From: Arion vulgaris
Lineage: Eukaryota; Mollusca; Gastropoda; Stylommatophora; Arionidae
Assembly (NCBI GenBank): GCA_020796225.1
Contig: CM036762.1
Span: 51,136,407-51,200,406, forward strand
Direction: 5' to 3'
DNA: 64,000 nucleotides
Below the pieces are notes generated by a model. The model worked only from the letters and a program-made list of their open reading frames with translations. It ran no database searches and was not told where the DNA came from. Shown here piece after piece: positions 1 through 12,500 of this stretch; position 1 is the stretch's first letter; the number at the start of each line of letters is the position of its first letter. Both the position numbers and the translations under genes were made by a program.

Positions 1-175
1 TTAAATTGAACACGTGATCTACATTTTATTGTCCATCTCCGATAAGACTAGGAATTCGATCTCACCAACTCAGGGATGTCTGGATAAATATCAAAATGGC
101 TTCACGAAGGATCGAACCGAGAACCTTTTGAACACAAGGCGAGCACCTAACTTCTTCACCATAGAGACACCATAA
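1..175 (-). mobile_element. SINE family A copy, cut by the window edge
   Basis: gggatgtctggataaat, a B-box complement (ggatcgaaccgagaacc) and ttcaccatagagacacc match the head side of family A. Confidence 0.55.
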
Positions 176-264
176 GAAGTATTACGATCTACTTCTCAAT
201 CATATGCCAAGTGTTATCTTGTATCATTTGTTTTGGCATGAGATAACACCGCCGTTATCATACT

Positions 265-375
265 TTCATATCCCAATCTTCTTCTTTTCTTCTACACTTC
301 GCCCCTAAGGAAGCATAGGTTCCCAACCAAGACCTTGCAAGCTCTCTTGTACTTGATTGCGGTTTTATAGCTGAG
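265..375 (-). mobile_element. RTE-like LINE 3' end fragment
   Basis: The complement carries gcaaggtcttggttggga and cctatgcttccttaggggcg followed by an agaag tail, as at the end of the 48.3-49.4 kb LINE. Confidence 0.5.
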
Positions 376-424
376 TGTTTTTTACTGGATGGGTTAGCTA
401 ATCCCACGTCAAACCTCCACTTTC

Positions 425-510
425 GCCGTACATGGTATGTTGTAGGTATTAGTGGTTCTATTATTTACCCCAAACTTGGGCCCAAGTAACCACACGGCGT
501 CTGATTTATA
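425..510 (-). mobile_element. SINE family E head fragment
   Basis: Contains ggttctattatttacccc, aacttgggcccaagtaacc and cacacggcg, the complement of the family E head. Confidence 0.45.
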
Positions 511-1498
511 TGATGAATCATCTTTGACTCACTATCGGACAGGAGAGACGAGTAGGCGCATGTGCTGAGATTCTCATCGTCTATATTGCGATCAGATCTC
601 ATATCAGACATGTATGCACCTACCCTTCTACCAATTCCAAGTAGCTCTCCTTCGATCTCTACCCGCTTGGCCATACATTAGTCTGTTACCAGGGCCACCA
701 CTTGAAGGTGAGGTAGGATCTTGATCAGTGCCAGCTCACTGACCCTGACGCCACTGTATATCCTTACATTATTTCGCCTGCGGCCCATATCCCAATCTAC
801 TTGCAATCTACACCCAAGAATAAGCCACCAGTTTTGGGGATAACCTAAATAGCCGTTTTATTGGAGAAACTCAAGTCACAAAAGTCTCACATTCTAAACA
901 AGAGAACTGATTAATCGTAGATAGACGACAATCTCACAGATTTCTATGTTAATCTGAGTAAAGCACGCAACTATCAAATGTATTTTATGTGAAGCAAATA
1001 TATGTACAGCGCGCACATAATGCGGTATATATTTATGGTTGTATGTGGACTGTAGTTGATTATCTCAGGTCTCTTTGACATTCAATTTTAGTCTGTTTTT
1101 GTTTGCTGAGGAGCATGACTGTAACTTGTCTTTGGGGCTGAAACTCGCAGTTGTTGGGGTCTCTAACATTGCTGTTTTGTTTGCTAGGGGAGCTTGGCTA
1201 TAACTTGTCTTTGGGGCTGTAACTTTCTGTTGTTGAGGGCTCTGACATTGCTGTTTGGGATTGAAATTGTAGCTGTTGAGGGATGGAGCTTGAAGCTGTT
1301 AATGACTGTAACTTGTTGTTGGGGATGCAGATCGCTGATCTTGAGGAATCTAGTGTAGCTATTAAGAAATTGAACCTGCGCTATGTTCCATTTCGATTGA
1401 TAAAATGAAAAACGTATTATAAATGTTACTCATAAACTGTCTTGACATAAACATAAAAATCTTGTTTCATTGGCAATGGCAAGAAATAAGAGAGAGAA

Positions 1499-1529
<31 letters not shown>

Positions 1530-2165
1530 TGTTACCTGAAATGTAATATGGACGTCAATTAACATAGTTTTTATTGAGAGTTTCTTTGTGTAGGGGACGT
1601 GTTAGGTGTTTGCGAAAACAGTTCACGTATGAACATCCGCATTGTTAGCCCACCGTTATATTTAATTAGTTGTTAAATATGATATATATAACGTTGCAAA
1701 ATTATATTGTTAATTGTTGCAAAATTATGCTGTTAATCATTGCAAAAATAGGATGTTAAACGTTGCAAAAACACGTTGTTAACCGTAGACAGAAGAATAG
1801 GTGATAAACAAGAATATTTCAGACCACAAGTAAAGGCTAAGATAATAAGAGGTGAAACCGATATAGCAATGAGAAGTGGTGTGTTGATATGGCAATGAGA
1901 AGTGGTGTGTTGATATGGCAATGAGAGGGGGGCGTGGCAGATAGGGATACGTTAGAAGCTCTGCAAACAGAAGTGATAGATTTGTTGGAGATTATACCAA
2001 TCTGATATTTATGAAGTATTTCTGAGACTAGTCAGTGAATACATTATTGTGGAAGGTGAGAAGTAAAGACAACTATAAACAGATTCATGAAAAAAAAGTG
2101 AATTCTACACTCTTGTCAGATCGTGTTTTCTCAACCAATATATCACACTGACATTATTTTCTCAG
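505..2165. other. No gene seen
   Basis: Holds unassigned DNA. A 69-codon - strand frame at 465-674 is not recognised. There is an imperfect repeat of about 100 bp at 1085-1310 (tgtaacttgtctttggggct), an AG run, a degenerate 28-bp repeat at 1680-1790 (gttgcaaaattat) and a 26-bp repeat near 1860-1925 (gatatggcaatgagaagtgg). Confidence 0.5.
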
Positions 2166-2694
2166 TGGACAAAGCGGACAAGGGAGTAATGCTGGGAGTG
2201 GACAAAGCAGACAAAGAAGTAATGCTGGGTGTGGACAAAGCAGACACATAAGTAATGCTGGGAGTGGACAAAGCGGACAAGGGAGTAATGCTGGGAGTGG
2301 ACAAAGCAGACAAGGAAGTAATGCTGGGAGTGAACAAAGCAGACAAGGGAGTAATGTTGGGAGTGGACAAACAGACAAGAAGTAATGCTGGGAGTGGACA
2401 AAGCAGACAAGGGAGTAATGCTGGGAGTGAACAAAGCAGACAAGGAAGTAATGTTGGGAGTGAACAAAGCAGACAAGGGAGTAATGCTGGGAGTGGACAA
2501 AGCAGACAAGGGAGTAATGCTGTGAGTGGACAAAGCAGACAAGGAAGTAATGCTGGGAGTGGACAAAGCAGACACATAAGTAATGCTGGGAGTGGACAAA
2601 GCAGACAAGGAAGTAATGCTGGGAGTGAACAAAGCAGACAAGGGAGTAATGTTGGGAGTGGACAAAACAGACAAGGAAGTAATGCTGGGAGTAA
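2166..2694. repeat. 33-bp minisatellite, about 16 copies
   Basis: Unit ggacaaagcagacaaggga plus gtaatgctgggagt, with g/a and length variants. Because 33 is a multiple of three, several frames stay open on both strands; these are not taken as genes. Confidence 0.93.
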
Positions 2695-2710
2695 CAAAAA
2701 TTATTTGTTC

Positions 2711-2965
2711 TGAGTCCGCCCGAGTGGTTACCGGGGCCCAAATTTGGGTGTAAAGAATAAAGCCACTGTTACCTGCCACGCATGTTGTAAGAGGCGACTA
2801 AGGAGGTTTGGTTGAAATCGGATGCACCTGTCCTAAACGTGTAGAAGTCTATGCATTTAGCGGCCTACCAAGCCAATGTGCAACGTATACACGTTCTTGG
2901 CAAAGATCAAACAAAGAGTGATTAAAATTGGTCGTAAAGAACGAATGCAAAGAAGAAGAAGACGG
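2711..2965 (+). mobile_element. SINE family E copy
   Basis: Starts gcccgagtggttaccggggc (tRNA-like). The body has aggcgactaaggaggtttgg and ends in an agaagaagaaga tail. It follows the 33-bp minisatellite directly. Confidence 0.8.
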
Positions 2966-3034
2966 AGATTTGTTGTGAAAATATAATTTGTCTTTAAATT
3001 AAAACTTCTAATATATATATCTATATATAAAGGT

Positions 3035-3292
3035 GAAAGATCGACTTTACAGTCCTGGGTTTTACCTCATTTGGCTAGGCCCCTCTCAGCAGAAATGACA
3101 CAAAAATCAGCCGAGAGTATTGACACAAAGCACGAATTCACTAGCTCCGGCAACAATCCTAGGTATCTCTGGAAAAGTGCACTCGTGAAAAGAACGGTGC
3201 GGTGGGATTCGAACCCATGACCTTCAGAGTGCATGGGTAGGGCTTAACCACTTAACCACTTAACCACTTAACCACTTAACCACAGAGACTCC
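3035..3292 (-). mobile_element. tRNA-derived SINE family A with internal 10-bp expansion
   Basis: The - strand has the B box gggttcgaatcccaccgc and a body with acactttgtgtcaatactc-like sequence. Inside the tRNA-like head ttaaccactt is repeated five times (3244-3285). Flanks are unclear. Confidence 0.75.
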
Positions 3293-3532
3293 CAATTACA
3301 AATTCATTATATGGAAGCTATCATTTGTCTTAAAATTACAAATTCACTATAGGTAAAGCATCGTTTCCGCATTCCTATATTTCCTTTGACAACTAAAGCA
3401 AGGTCCCTTTCGTTAGTTCAGTGTTTCATTTTCTAATTTGACGTTTAGCACATGGTCTTTACTGTAGCTGGATTAACCTTTCTTCTTTGATCTTGGTTTC
3501 TCATTTACTTGCTTTGTCTTGATCCTTCCCAG

Positions 3533-3585
3533 GTACTACATCAGAAGGTCCCATGGCAGCGACAAGTGGATTGTGTTTTTAGAAG
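3533..3585 (+). CDS. Notum: Notum exon a (residues 1-17)
   Basis: Encodes YYIRRSHGSDKWIVFLE and then the first base of a split Gly codon. It is bounded by the acceptor tccttcccag and the donor gtaag. This strand of the hydrolase core leads into the oxyanion-region Gly-Gly-Trp that continues in the next exon. The first base of the exon closes a codon begun in an exon upstream of the window. Confidence 0.93.
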
Positions 3586-6500
3586 GTAAGCTTTGCTCCC
3601 TGTTGTGAAAGATTAAGACCAAATTCGCGCACCTTTAGGACAATACCCGAAGATCACATTATCGGCTGTCTTGTTTGATGTCTTTTCTTTTGAAGCTTGT
3701 GCACAAAGACGTGATCCCAGGTAAACACGTATTGTAATTAGAATACTAGCAGCCAAGAATAATAATTGGAACAGCAGTTACTAGCAATTATAGTAAAAGT
3801 AAACAAGTGTTGTAATTATAAAGAAGATAAACGTGTGTTTGGTTCAGTAACATGGATAAGGAACAAACAACTAAAGGATGAAGGTTTGAAGCCTCATAAT
3901 ATTCATATACACAATACGTTGTATTTTATGGATACAAGGGCAAAATAAATTGAGTTATAAGACGGATAAATGAAGAATTTCAAAGAAGTATTTTTGATCA
4001 GAGGAGACATGACATGTTGCTAAAAGTTATAAGAAGGAAAGGATGAAGTTATTGGTTATTAATCCGACGTCATAGCACTCCAGGCAGAGGCGTAGGTGAT
4101 CAGTCCCCACCCCACCCCACACCCAAACGCCTCCCCTCCCCCACCCAAATGGATGTAGATGTATTATTATTTGTTCCTGTTGCTTGCTGGTTAATATACT
4201 CTACCCCTTAGAAATCAGTGCATCCTCTACAGTCATTCGCCAAGAGACAAAGAAACCCCCTTTATTCTTAATGAGCTAACAAATAATCAGTGCATCCCTC
4301 TACAGTCATTCGCCAAGAGACAAAAGAAAAACCCCCTTTATTCTTAATGAGCTAACAAATAATCAGTGCATCCCTCTACAGTCATTCGCCAAGAGACAAA
4401 AGAAAAACCCCCTTTATTCTTAATGAGCTAACAAATAATCAGTGCATCCCTCTACAGTCATTCGCCAAGAATCAAAAGAAAACCCCGTTTATTCTTAATG
4501 AGCTAACAAATAATCAGTGCATCCCTCTACAGTCATTCGCCAAGAATCAAAAGAAAACCCCCTTTATTCTTAATGAGCTAACAAATAATCAGTGCTCTTG
4601 ATGCAAGCTTGCCCGCTATATGATTGCCGGAAACACCCATATGGCCGGGAAAGTAGATTCACATACGCCTCTGGAGGTTGGAAACTTTAATAGACAACAT
4701 CCACTCAAACCGCAACTTGCCATTTTGGACCTTCTAAAGCATCAAATGAAAACCATATATAACAATGGCCCCAATAAACAAAGTTCGAGAAAGCCACTTG
4801 AAGGTAGCAGTAATGACATCAACCTCCATACTCATTCAGAAAGTAATTGTCCTGTATGCTTAGCTTTGCTCTGCACCAGCTCTACCATGCACACTAGTCA
4901 AGAAACAACAGCCTGACTTCTCACCACGATGCACATACCTATCGGTATAAACATCATCATCACTTGCATTATCTACTATCTGTTTCTTAATTGCGAGTTC
5001 AGCCTTTATGTTGCATCATTATTTATGACTGTAATCAATAATCTAATCTTTATTATTTATGACTGTAATCAATAATCTAATCTTCATTATTTATGACTAA
5101 TCAATAATCTAATCTTCATTATTTATGACTGTAATCAATAATCTAATCTTCATTATTTATGACTGTAATCAATAATCTAATCTTCATTATTTATGACTGT
5201 AATCAATAATCTAATCTTAATTATTTATGACTGTAATCAATAATCTAATCTTCATTATGTATGACTGTAATCAATAATCTAATCTTCATTATTTATGACT
5301 GTAATCAATAATCTAATCAAAAGATCCTAAAGAAAATATTTGTGTGATAGTGGTGATAATTACAAATCTTCTTCTTCTTCATCCTTCAGACCCTAGGGAG
5401 GCATAAGTCAGCAACCAAGGCTTTCCAAGCCCCCCTATCCAAGGCCATCTTTTCCAGATCTCTCAACTCTCTCCCAATTTCTTGCATTCTGTTTCCTACT
5501 TCCGTCTCCAGGTGTTCCTGGTTTTTCACGAGTCCTTCCTTGCAGGATCATTCTTTTTCCTTGAGTGGCGAGGTATGAATTTCCTTGGTTGTGGTTTCTG
5601 TAGCTATCTAGTGTTTTTTTTTAAGAAGTGGGGTAGCTGATTATTATTAATGACTTTGGTAAGCTATTTAGAAGGTCTGGAAATTAGCCAAGTACAGCCA
5701 TCAGAACCAAGATTAACATATATCACATCTGTGTGCTATCAGCTTTACTATACTGATCAGAATGCTGGAGAATAACAGACCAAGATACGTTCAAACTGTC
5801 CACATTCATACAACTTGTCTATGAAAGATCATATGCATGTTATGGTCAAATACTATCTCTAACCAAGAACTGCTTGCACATTGTTAATAAGAGAATATGA
5901 GCACCATCATCCAATAGAGATGCTGGAGATGAACATGTGATACGCTTGGAGTCTGACTCTGTCCCAAAAACTGCACTGACATGGACACTAGAAGGTAAAT
6001 GAAAGCGTTGAAGACCAATACAGGATTTGGAGAAGAACAGTAGAATGAGAAATGAAAGAAATTAATCCCAGCTGCTGGAAGACAATATAGAGGAATGCCA
6101 AGAATAGAGAGGAATGGTGTGCATTTGTTGCTGCCCTTAGGGGATACCGATGGGTCGGTTCAACGTGGTGAGAAATCAGGCTGAGGTTTCTTGGCTAATG
6201 CGCATGGTAGGGTTGTTGCAGAGCGAAGTGGGGCATACAGGACAACTACTTCTAGTATGAGGATGGAGGTTGAGGCGTTACTGCTGCCCTCCATTGGATT
6301 TCTGGGACTTCATTTACTGGGGCAGTTGTTGTATCTGACTCTCAGTCGATGCTTCACAAGATCCAGAAGGGCAGGTTTCGGTATGAGTGGATGTCGTCTA
6401 TAGAAGTTTCTAACCTCCAGCGGCTTACGTGGATATACTGTCCTGGGCATGCGGGTGTTTACGGTAATGAGAGAGCGGACAGGCTTGCATCAACAGCATC

Positions 6501-9500
6501 GATTGTTGGGGAGTTGAAGATGGATAAGGGGGATATTCTTAGGTCTCTTTGCGACTCTCTGTTGGAATAGGACACTGAAATCGATGTTGAATCGTTCAAG
6601 CGATTTAAGCAGTTTGGAGTTACCCGTTGTTCAAGTCGAACTGGATGCCTGAGAGGCAGAGTGAGAGTGTGTTTAATCAGCGAGCCACGGGAACCATCAG
6701 TATGCATACTCTTCGATATCTGTTGGGGAGACTGAGCACATATGGGTCTGCCCGGAGTGCAATGACGTCAGTTTAGTAACCAATAACCAATTAGGGGATA
6801 TCACAGGCTAGGGAGAGAGTGAGAGAGAGAGTAAGAGAGAGCTGCAGAACTAGACACCTTTTAACAGACATGTTTAGGTTGTATGAGCTGTATGTGCTTT
6901 AGAAGTTGTATGGCTTGTGCTGTAGAGTGTTTAGGAAGTTGTATGTGCTTTGTGCTGTATAGAGGTTTGAGTTATGCTTTGGTACAGAGGTTAATTTGTA
7001 TGTGCTTGTGGATAGAGGTTAGGAAGTAGCTTTTTTACAGAGATAGGAAGTTATGTTGCTGTCAGAGGTTCTGGGCTTGTGGCATAGGTGCTTGCTTCTC
7101 GTTCCAAAGGTACTCGGTTCCATCAGGATATCTTTCCAGAGATCCCTGATCTTAGTGTAAGTGTGATCGAGTTCCTAGTTCTGTCAGAGAGGGACGATAA
7201 AATGTAGGTCCTGTGTTCAAGTTGAGCACATAAAAGAACCATTGGCAGTTTAAATTGAGAAGAGCAGCCTGGAAAGTCACTGCCTGGGGTTTTAAAGCTG
7301 AAAAATTGACTTCATTGCATTGGGATCTACCCCAAATGGCTTAGTCCCTCTCCGCAAAAATGGCATGGCACCTGCCGAGAGTATTGCACAAAGCATGAAC
7401 TCGTAGCTCCTGCAACAATCCTAGGGGTTTCTGGGAAAAATGCACTAGCGAACAGAACTGTGTGGGTTTGATTTAAACCCCATGATATTTAGATCGCAAC
7501 AAAAAGCAAGAGGGAACTTGATTGCATTGAGTAAGATATGGAAGGCAAGGGAGATCAAAACAAAGATGTTAAGATAAGAATACAACAAGCAAGAGGGAAC
7601 TTGATTGCATTGAGTAAGATATGGAAGGCAAAGGAGATCAAAACAAAGATGTTAAGATAAGAATACAAAAAGCAAGAGGGAACTTGATTGCATTGAGTAA
7701 GATATGGAAGGCAAAGGAGATCAAAACAAAGATGTTAAGATAAGAATACAAAAGCAAGAGGGAACTTTATTGCATTGAGTAAGATATGGAAGGCAAGGGA
7801 GATCAAAACAAAGATGTTAAGATAAGAATACAAAAAGCAAGAGGGAACTTGATTGCATTGAGTAAGATATGGAAGGCAAAGGAGATCAAAACAAAGATGT
7901 TAAGATAAGAATACAAAAAGCAAGAGGGAACTTATTGCATTGAGTAAGATATGGAAGGCAAGGGAGATCAAAACAAAGATGTTAAGATAAGAATACAAAA
8001 AGCAAGAGGGAACTTTATTGCATTGAGTAAGATATGGAAGGCAAGGGAGATCAAAACAAAGATGTTAAGATAAGAATACAAAAGCAAGAGGGAACTTTAT
8101 TGCATTGAGTAAGATATGGAAGGCAAGGGAGATCAAAACAAAGATGTTAAGATAAGAATACAAAAGCAAGAGGGAACTTTATTGCATTGAGTAAGATATG
8201 GAAGGCAAAGGAGATCAAAACAAAGATGTTAAGATAAGAATACAAAAGCAAGAGGGAACTTTATTGCATTGAGTAAGATATGGAAGGCAAGGGAGATCAA
8301 AACAAAGATGTTAAGATAAGAATACAAAAGCAAGAGGAACTTGATTGCATTGAGTAAGATATGGAAGGCAAGGAGATCAAACACAAGACTGAAAATTTCC
8401 AGTCAAATGAAGTGATTTATTCATGCGTAAACATGGAAGACCAAAAGGAAACTATCAGAAACAAGACTGTGAAAGGATGTTTACGAGATAGAGGGATTGA
8501 GATTGGTATGATAGGACAATACAAAGAGGAGATCAGGAGGAACTTAGGCAGATACCAGTGGAGAGAGAGCTCAAGGAAGAGATGCTAAGATGGATAGGAC
8601 ATTGCATTGAGAAGACATGGAAGGCAGGGAGATCAGCATGTTTTGAACCAGGAAAGAAGAGGGAAGGCTAGGCAGACCTGGAGAAGAGAGCTGGAGGCGG
8701 ATATAAAGAGTGATAGCAAAACAGGAAAGAATTGGGAAGGGATGGCAAGAGAGAGAAGAGATGAAGTAAGTTTGTTGAAGACCTGTTCATTGGGAGTTGA
8801 AAAGGTGAGTGAAGAAAGGCTTAGAACATAGACCCTGGCATATACAGTGATATTGGTTTATTGTTGACTGACTAAATAACTGTTGTGTTATTATGATTCA
8901 GGTGGATGGTACTGCTTTGACCACATAAGCTGCTCAGAAAGATTTCGTTTGATGCCGGAATACATGAGTTCTAAGAATTGGCCAAGATACAGAACAGGTG
9001 AGTTGTGTAATTATGCTTGAGAAGAAATTATGGTTAAGAAACAATTATGGCTATGAGAGCGTCTGACCAAATAATTTAGTGCGCATGCTCCCATTTGGGA
9101 GACCTGGGCTCAATACATAATAGGACCATGGAATTTTTCTGTCGAAGGCATAAAGAATAAATTTGAATCTGAACAGTGTTATTTATTTTCTATTTAGTCA
9201 TTTATTTTTCACTACTTATGTAATACTGTATATACCTGTCTTTGTTCTCTCCATTTACCATATTACCACAGCCAAACAAATTTCTCCAGATCTGATCCGT
9301 CTGATCACCAATGAGATTTTCGACATCAATTATGAGTGGTCACCAATTTGATTAGTGGTCAACAATTCCTGATGTAGTGGTCAACAATTGCTGATGTAGT
9401 GGTCAACAATTCCTGATGTAGTGGTCAACACTACCTCATATATAGGTCAACACTACCGCATATAGTGGTCAACACTTGATAGTATAAGGCCTGCACAGAA

Positions 9501-12500
9501 GACATACAACTTTTGTTACAAGTTATTCATTTTAACCTTTAATATCAAAACAAAGTCTTACGCTCTGAGTTTTCCAATATATTAATATTTTGCTTATATT
9601 TTCTTTATTTGTAGTGCTAATGTAATGTTTTTTATATAAAAATATAGCAGGCGTGAAAACTCAATTTTATACACACAACTGTAAACTGTATGTAGTTACG
9701 AAAAAATAACAACAATAAAAAAAAACATATGGTTCTAACACGAAGATCTAGCCAATACACCCGCCATATAAATAAGACATCAAGAAGATCTATTCAGTAG
9801 ACATGCCGTTTAATAAGAATTAACCAGTGAATGGTTATAAAATATATTTAATTTATATACAAAAATAAGATTGATTTAAGACTTATATTGTTAGTGTGTA
9901 CTCATTTTGTGGCTTTAAATATAATCTAACACTTTAATATTTCAGGTAGTGGTATCCTGTCATGGGACCCAGAGGAGAACCCTTACTATTTCCATTCAAA
10001 TGTTGTGTAAGTGAGATCAACATGTTATCTGTTTTCTCCTTGATTAAATATAAATAATAATTCCTCTCATAATGTTATACGTTACATAGGGCCTGCAAGT
10101 AATTTCTCCATACCGTTCTAGCCTGGGCAACTCACTCAATCTCCTCCATGGAACTGAGACCGATATTTCTTGCCTCTCTCAGCAAAGCTCGTTTCAGGTT
10201 CTCCTTAGGTTGTCCTCTCTTTCTTGAACCCTCTGCCTCCCACTTCAATGTCTGCTTTGATATTCTTTGATCATTTTTTTTCAAGGGGTGTCCAACATAT
10301 CTCCATCTTCTCCTTCTTATAACAGTTGTTACTATTGATTAGATATGCTTCATTTAAAAGCCAATATTTTTATCTAAAATTCTGGATAACTTTGAACTTT
10401 TTTCTGTTATTTTGAAATTTACAAAAATTATGTTATCATCATTGGCCTTTTTGTCTCAGGAGACAATATGTCTTGCATCACATAGTATGTTCTACACTGA
10501 ATCACAACGTTTCTTGTGGTTGTAATGACATTTTGTTATATCATATTTAAAAAAACCAGAATTAAGTAGAGTCTGCTGAAGTTCATCACTTCTATTAAGT
10601 CAATTAAATTGTTCATCTTGCCTGCTAAGTCAATCAAGGGTTGGTTTCCTCTGCAAAGTCAACAAGATTGTTCTTTTATTTTGCATTTCAGTTCCTGTTT
10701 GATTATAAAATGGTGTATCCTGTATCATACTAGTTCATTCTACTCAATGAGTATGCTCAGGAAGATTGAAACAGAATGGGCTAGGAGACATTGGATGGAG
10801 TCGCTGGGGAGGTCTAAGCTGACAAAGATCAGTTTTATTTTTGTGCCAGGACATGCAGGTGTAAGGGGAATAAACGTGCGGATAGGCTTGCAGGTATGGC
10901 TGCTGTACAAAGCGGGCGAGCAATGGACCAGGCTGATATTATAAATTCCTTAGGGAGAGAGGACGTGTACACGTAATAGCGGTGAATCTACAACACTAAC
11001 CAGACTGCAAGAACTCAAAGTTAGGTGTGGTGTAGCTCGACAAGAACGCTATGCTGGCAGACAAAGAAGAATTGTAAATCAACAAAGAACCGGTGTCGTT
11101 AGTTGCCACACGCTGATGGACATACTGAGGGAGAGATCAGAGCACTTATGGACTGATTTGTTCGACGTGCAGTGATGGTGATCCGACCACTAAAAAAAAA
11201 AATACTAGTTCATTCTATTGTGAATTATAAATGTATTTCTTATTTTTTAAAGATGTTCAAAACAATTATTGTATATCCAGTTTGCCATAAATTATCACAA
11301 TATTTCAACACCTGCTATTGTTCTCCTTTATAACTTTCTTTCTCATTATCAATGTCTGACTACTGTTATACATAGTGTAAATTTATGATTTTTACAAAAT
11401 TTAACATTTTTCTGCATCAGATATATTCCATATTGTTCAAGTGACTCTTGGAGTGGATCACGAAACAAAACTTCAGGTAATATTATCTATTTAATTTTCT
11501 TCAATGGGTAGACTATGTATGTTATCAGTTTTATCCATTTAGCTGCTAAGGACGTATATAGACTTTTTACCATTTACTGCTAAAGACGCATTTCATGTTT
11601 GTTATTATCTCTCCTCTGTGGGCTATCTCTCCTCTGTGGGCTATCTCTCCTCTGTGGGCTATCTCTCCTCTGTGGGTTATCTCTACTCTGTGGGCTATCT
11701 CTCCTCTGTGGACTATCTCTCCTCTGTGGGCTATCTCTCCTCTGTGGGCTATCTCTCCTCTGTGGGTTATCTCTCTCTGTGGGCTATCCTCCTCTGTAGC
11801 TATCTCTCCTCTGTGGGCTATCTCTCCTCTGTGGGCTATCTCTCCTCTGTGGGCTATCTCTTCTCTGTGTGCTAAAGATGTGTTAACATGTTATACATTT
11901 CTACTGTCACTGCTATAGGCGTAAATTCACGTTTGTGACCTAGAAACAAAAAGTACCTATTTTTAAGCTCTGTCTTCGGAAGGATTATGAGGGCTATCAT
12001 CATCAAAAAACAACTTGGTTTATTCAAAAGGGCACTGATCCTTGCCTCAAGAAATCAACCAGCAGCCCACCATGTCAGTTTGATGTTGATTAATCAGTCT
12101 TTTTGCTTATTTGATCTGTCATTCTTTTTGAACAATACCAGTGATAACATTCATTTTACTCAATCTGGTCATTTTGTGAGATTCACAACCCCTGAAACTC
12201 CTCTGCTCGGATAGACTAAATACGTTCCAAATGTCCTTTTTTTCTATTGCAGCAACCTCTAATATAGTAGCTGTTCATAATTAGATAGAGCTACTTGTGA
12301 ATGAAACACTTCATCTGTTCAATGATAAAAAGTTCAAGTATTGTTCAATGATAGAAAGTTCAAAAGAGTGAACTTTTCTTGAGCAGCAACTGCCTGTTGG
12401 ATGCAAGAACTAAAATTGATTTTGAGTCTATCTCTCGATTACAGGAGTTTAAAATTACACATTTACAATCAGAATTGAATGCCTGGGAAGCAGAAGGAGT

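Noticed and set aside
465..674. 69-codon - strand frame beginning MAKRVEIEGELLGIGRR
   Set aside because: Not recognised; it lies among SINE and LINE ends and is probably part of an old repeat. Too little to call a gene.
2143..2779. Long open frames of about 150-205 codons on both strands
   Set aside because: They arise from the 33-bp minisatellite, whose unit is a multiple of three. Three overlapping frames on one strand and one on the other cannot all be genes, and none extends beyond the array with coding character.
1..3532. Upstream Notum exon with the conserved N-terminal Cys region
   Set aside because: Searched by eye for a stretch ending before a donor in the right phase with an N-T-S-x-x-C-N-D-G pattern; none was found, so it is assumed to lie outside the window.
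11595..11918. Open frames rich in WAISPL / CGLSLL repeats
   Set aside because: Product of the 18-bp minisatellite; all + frames are open at once.
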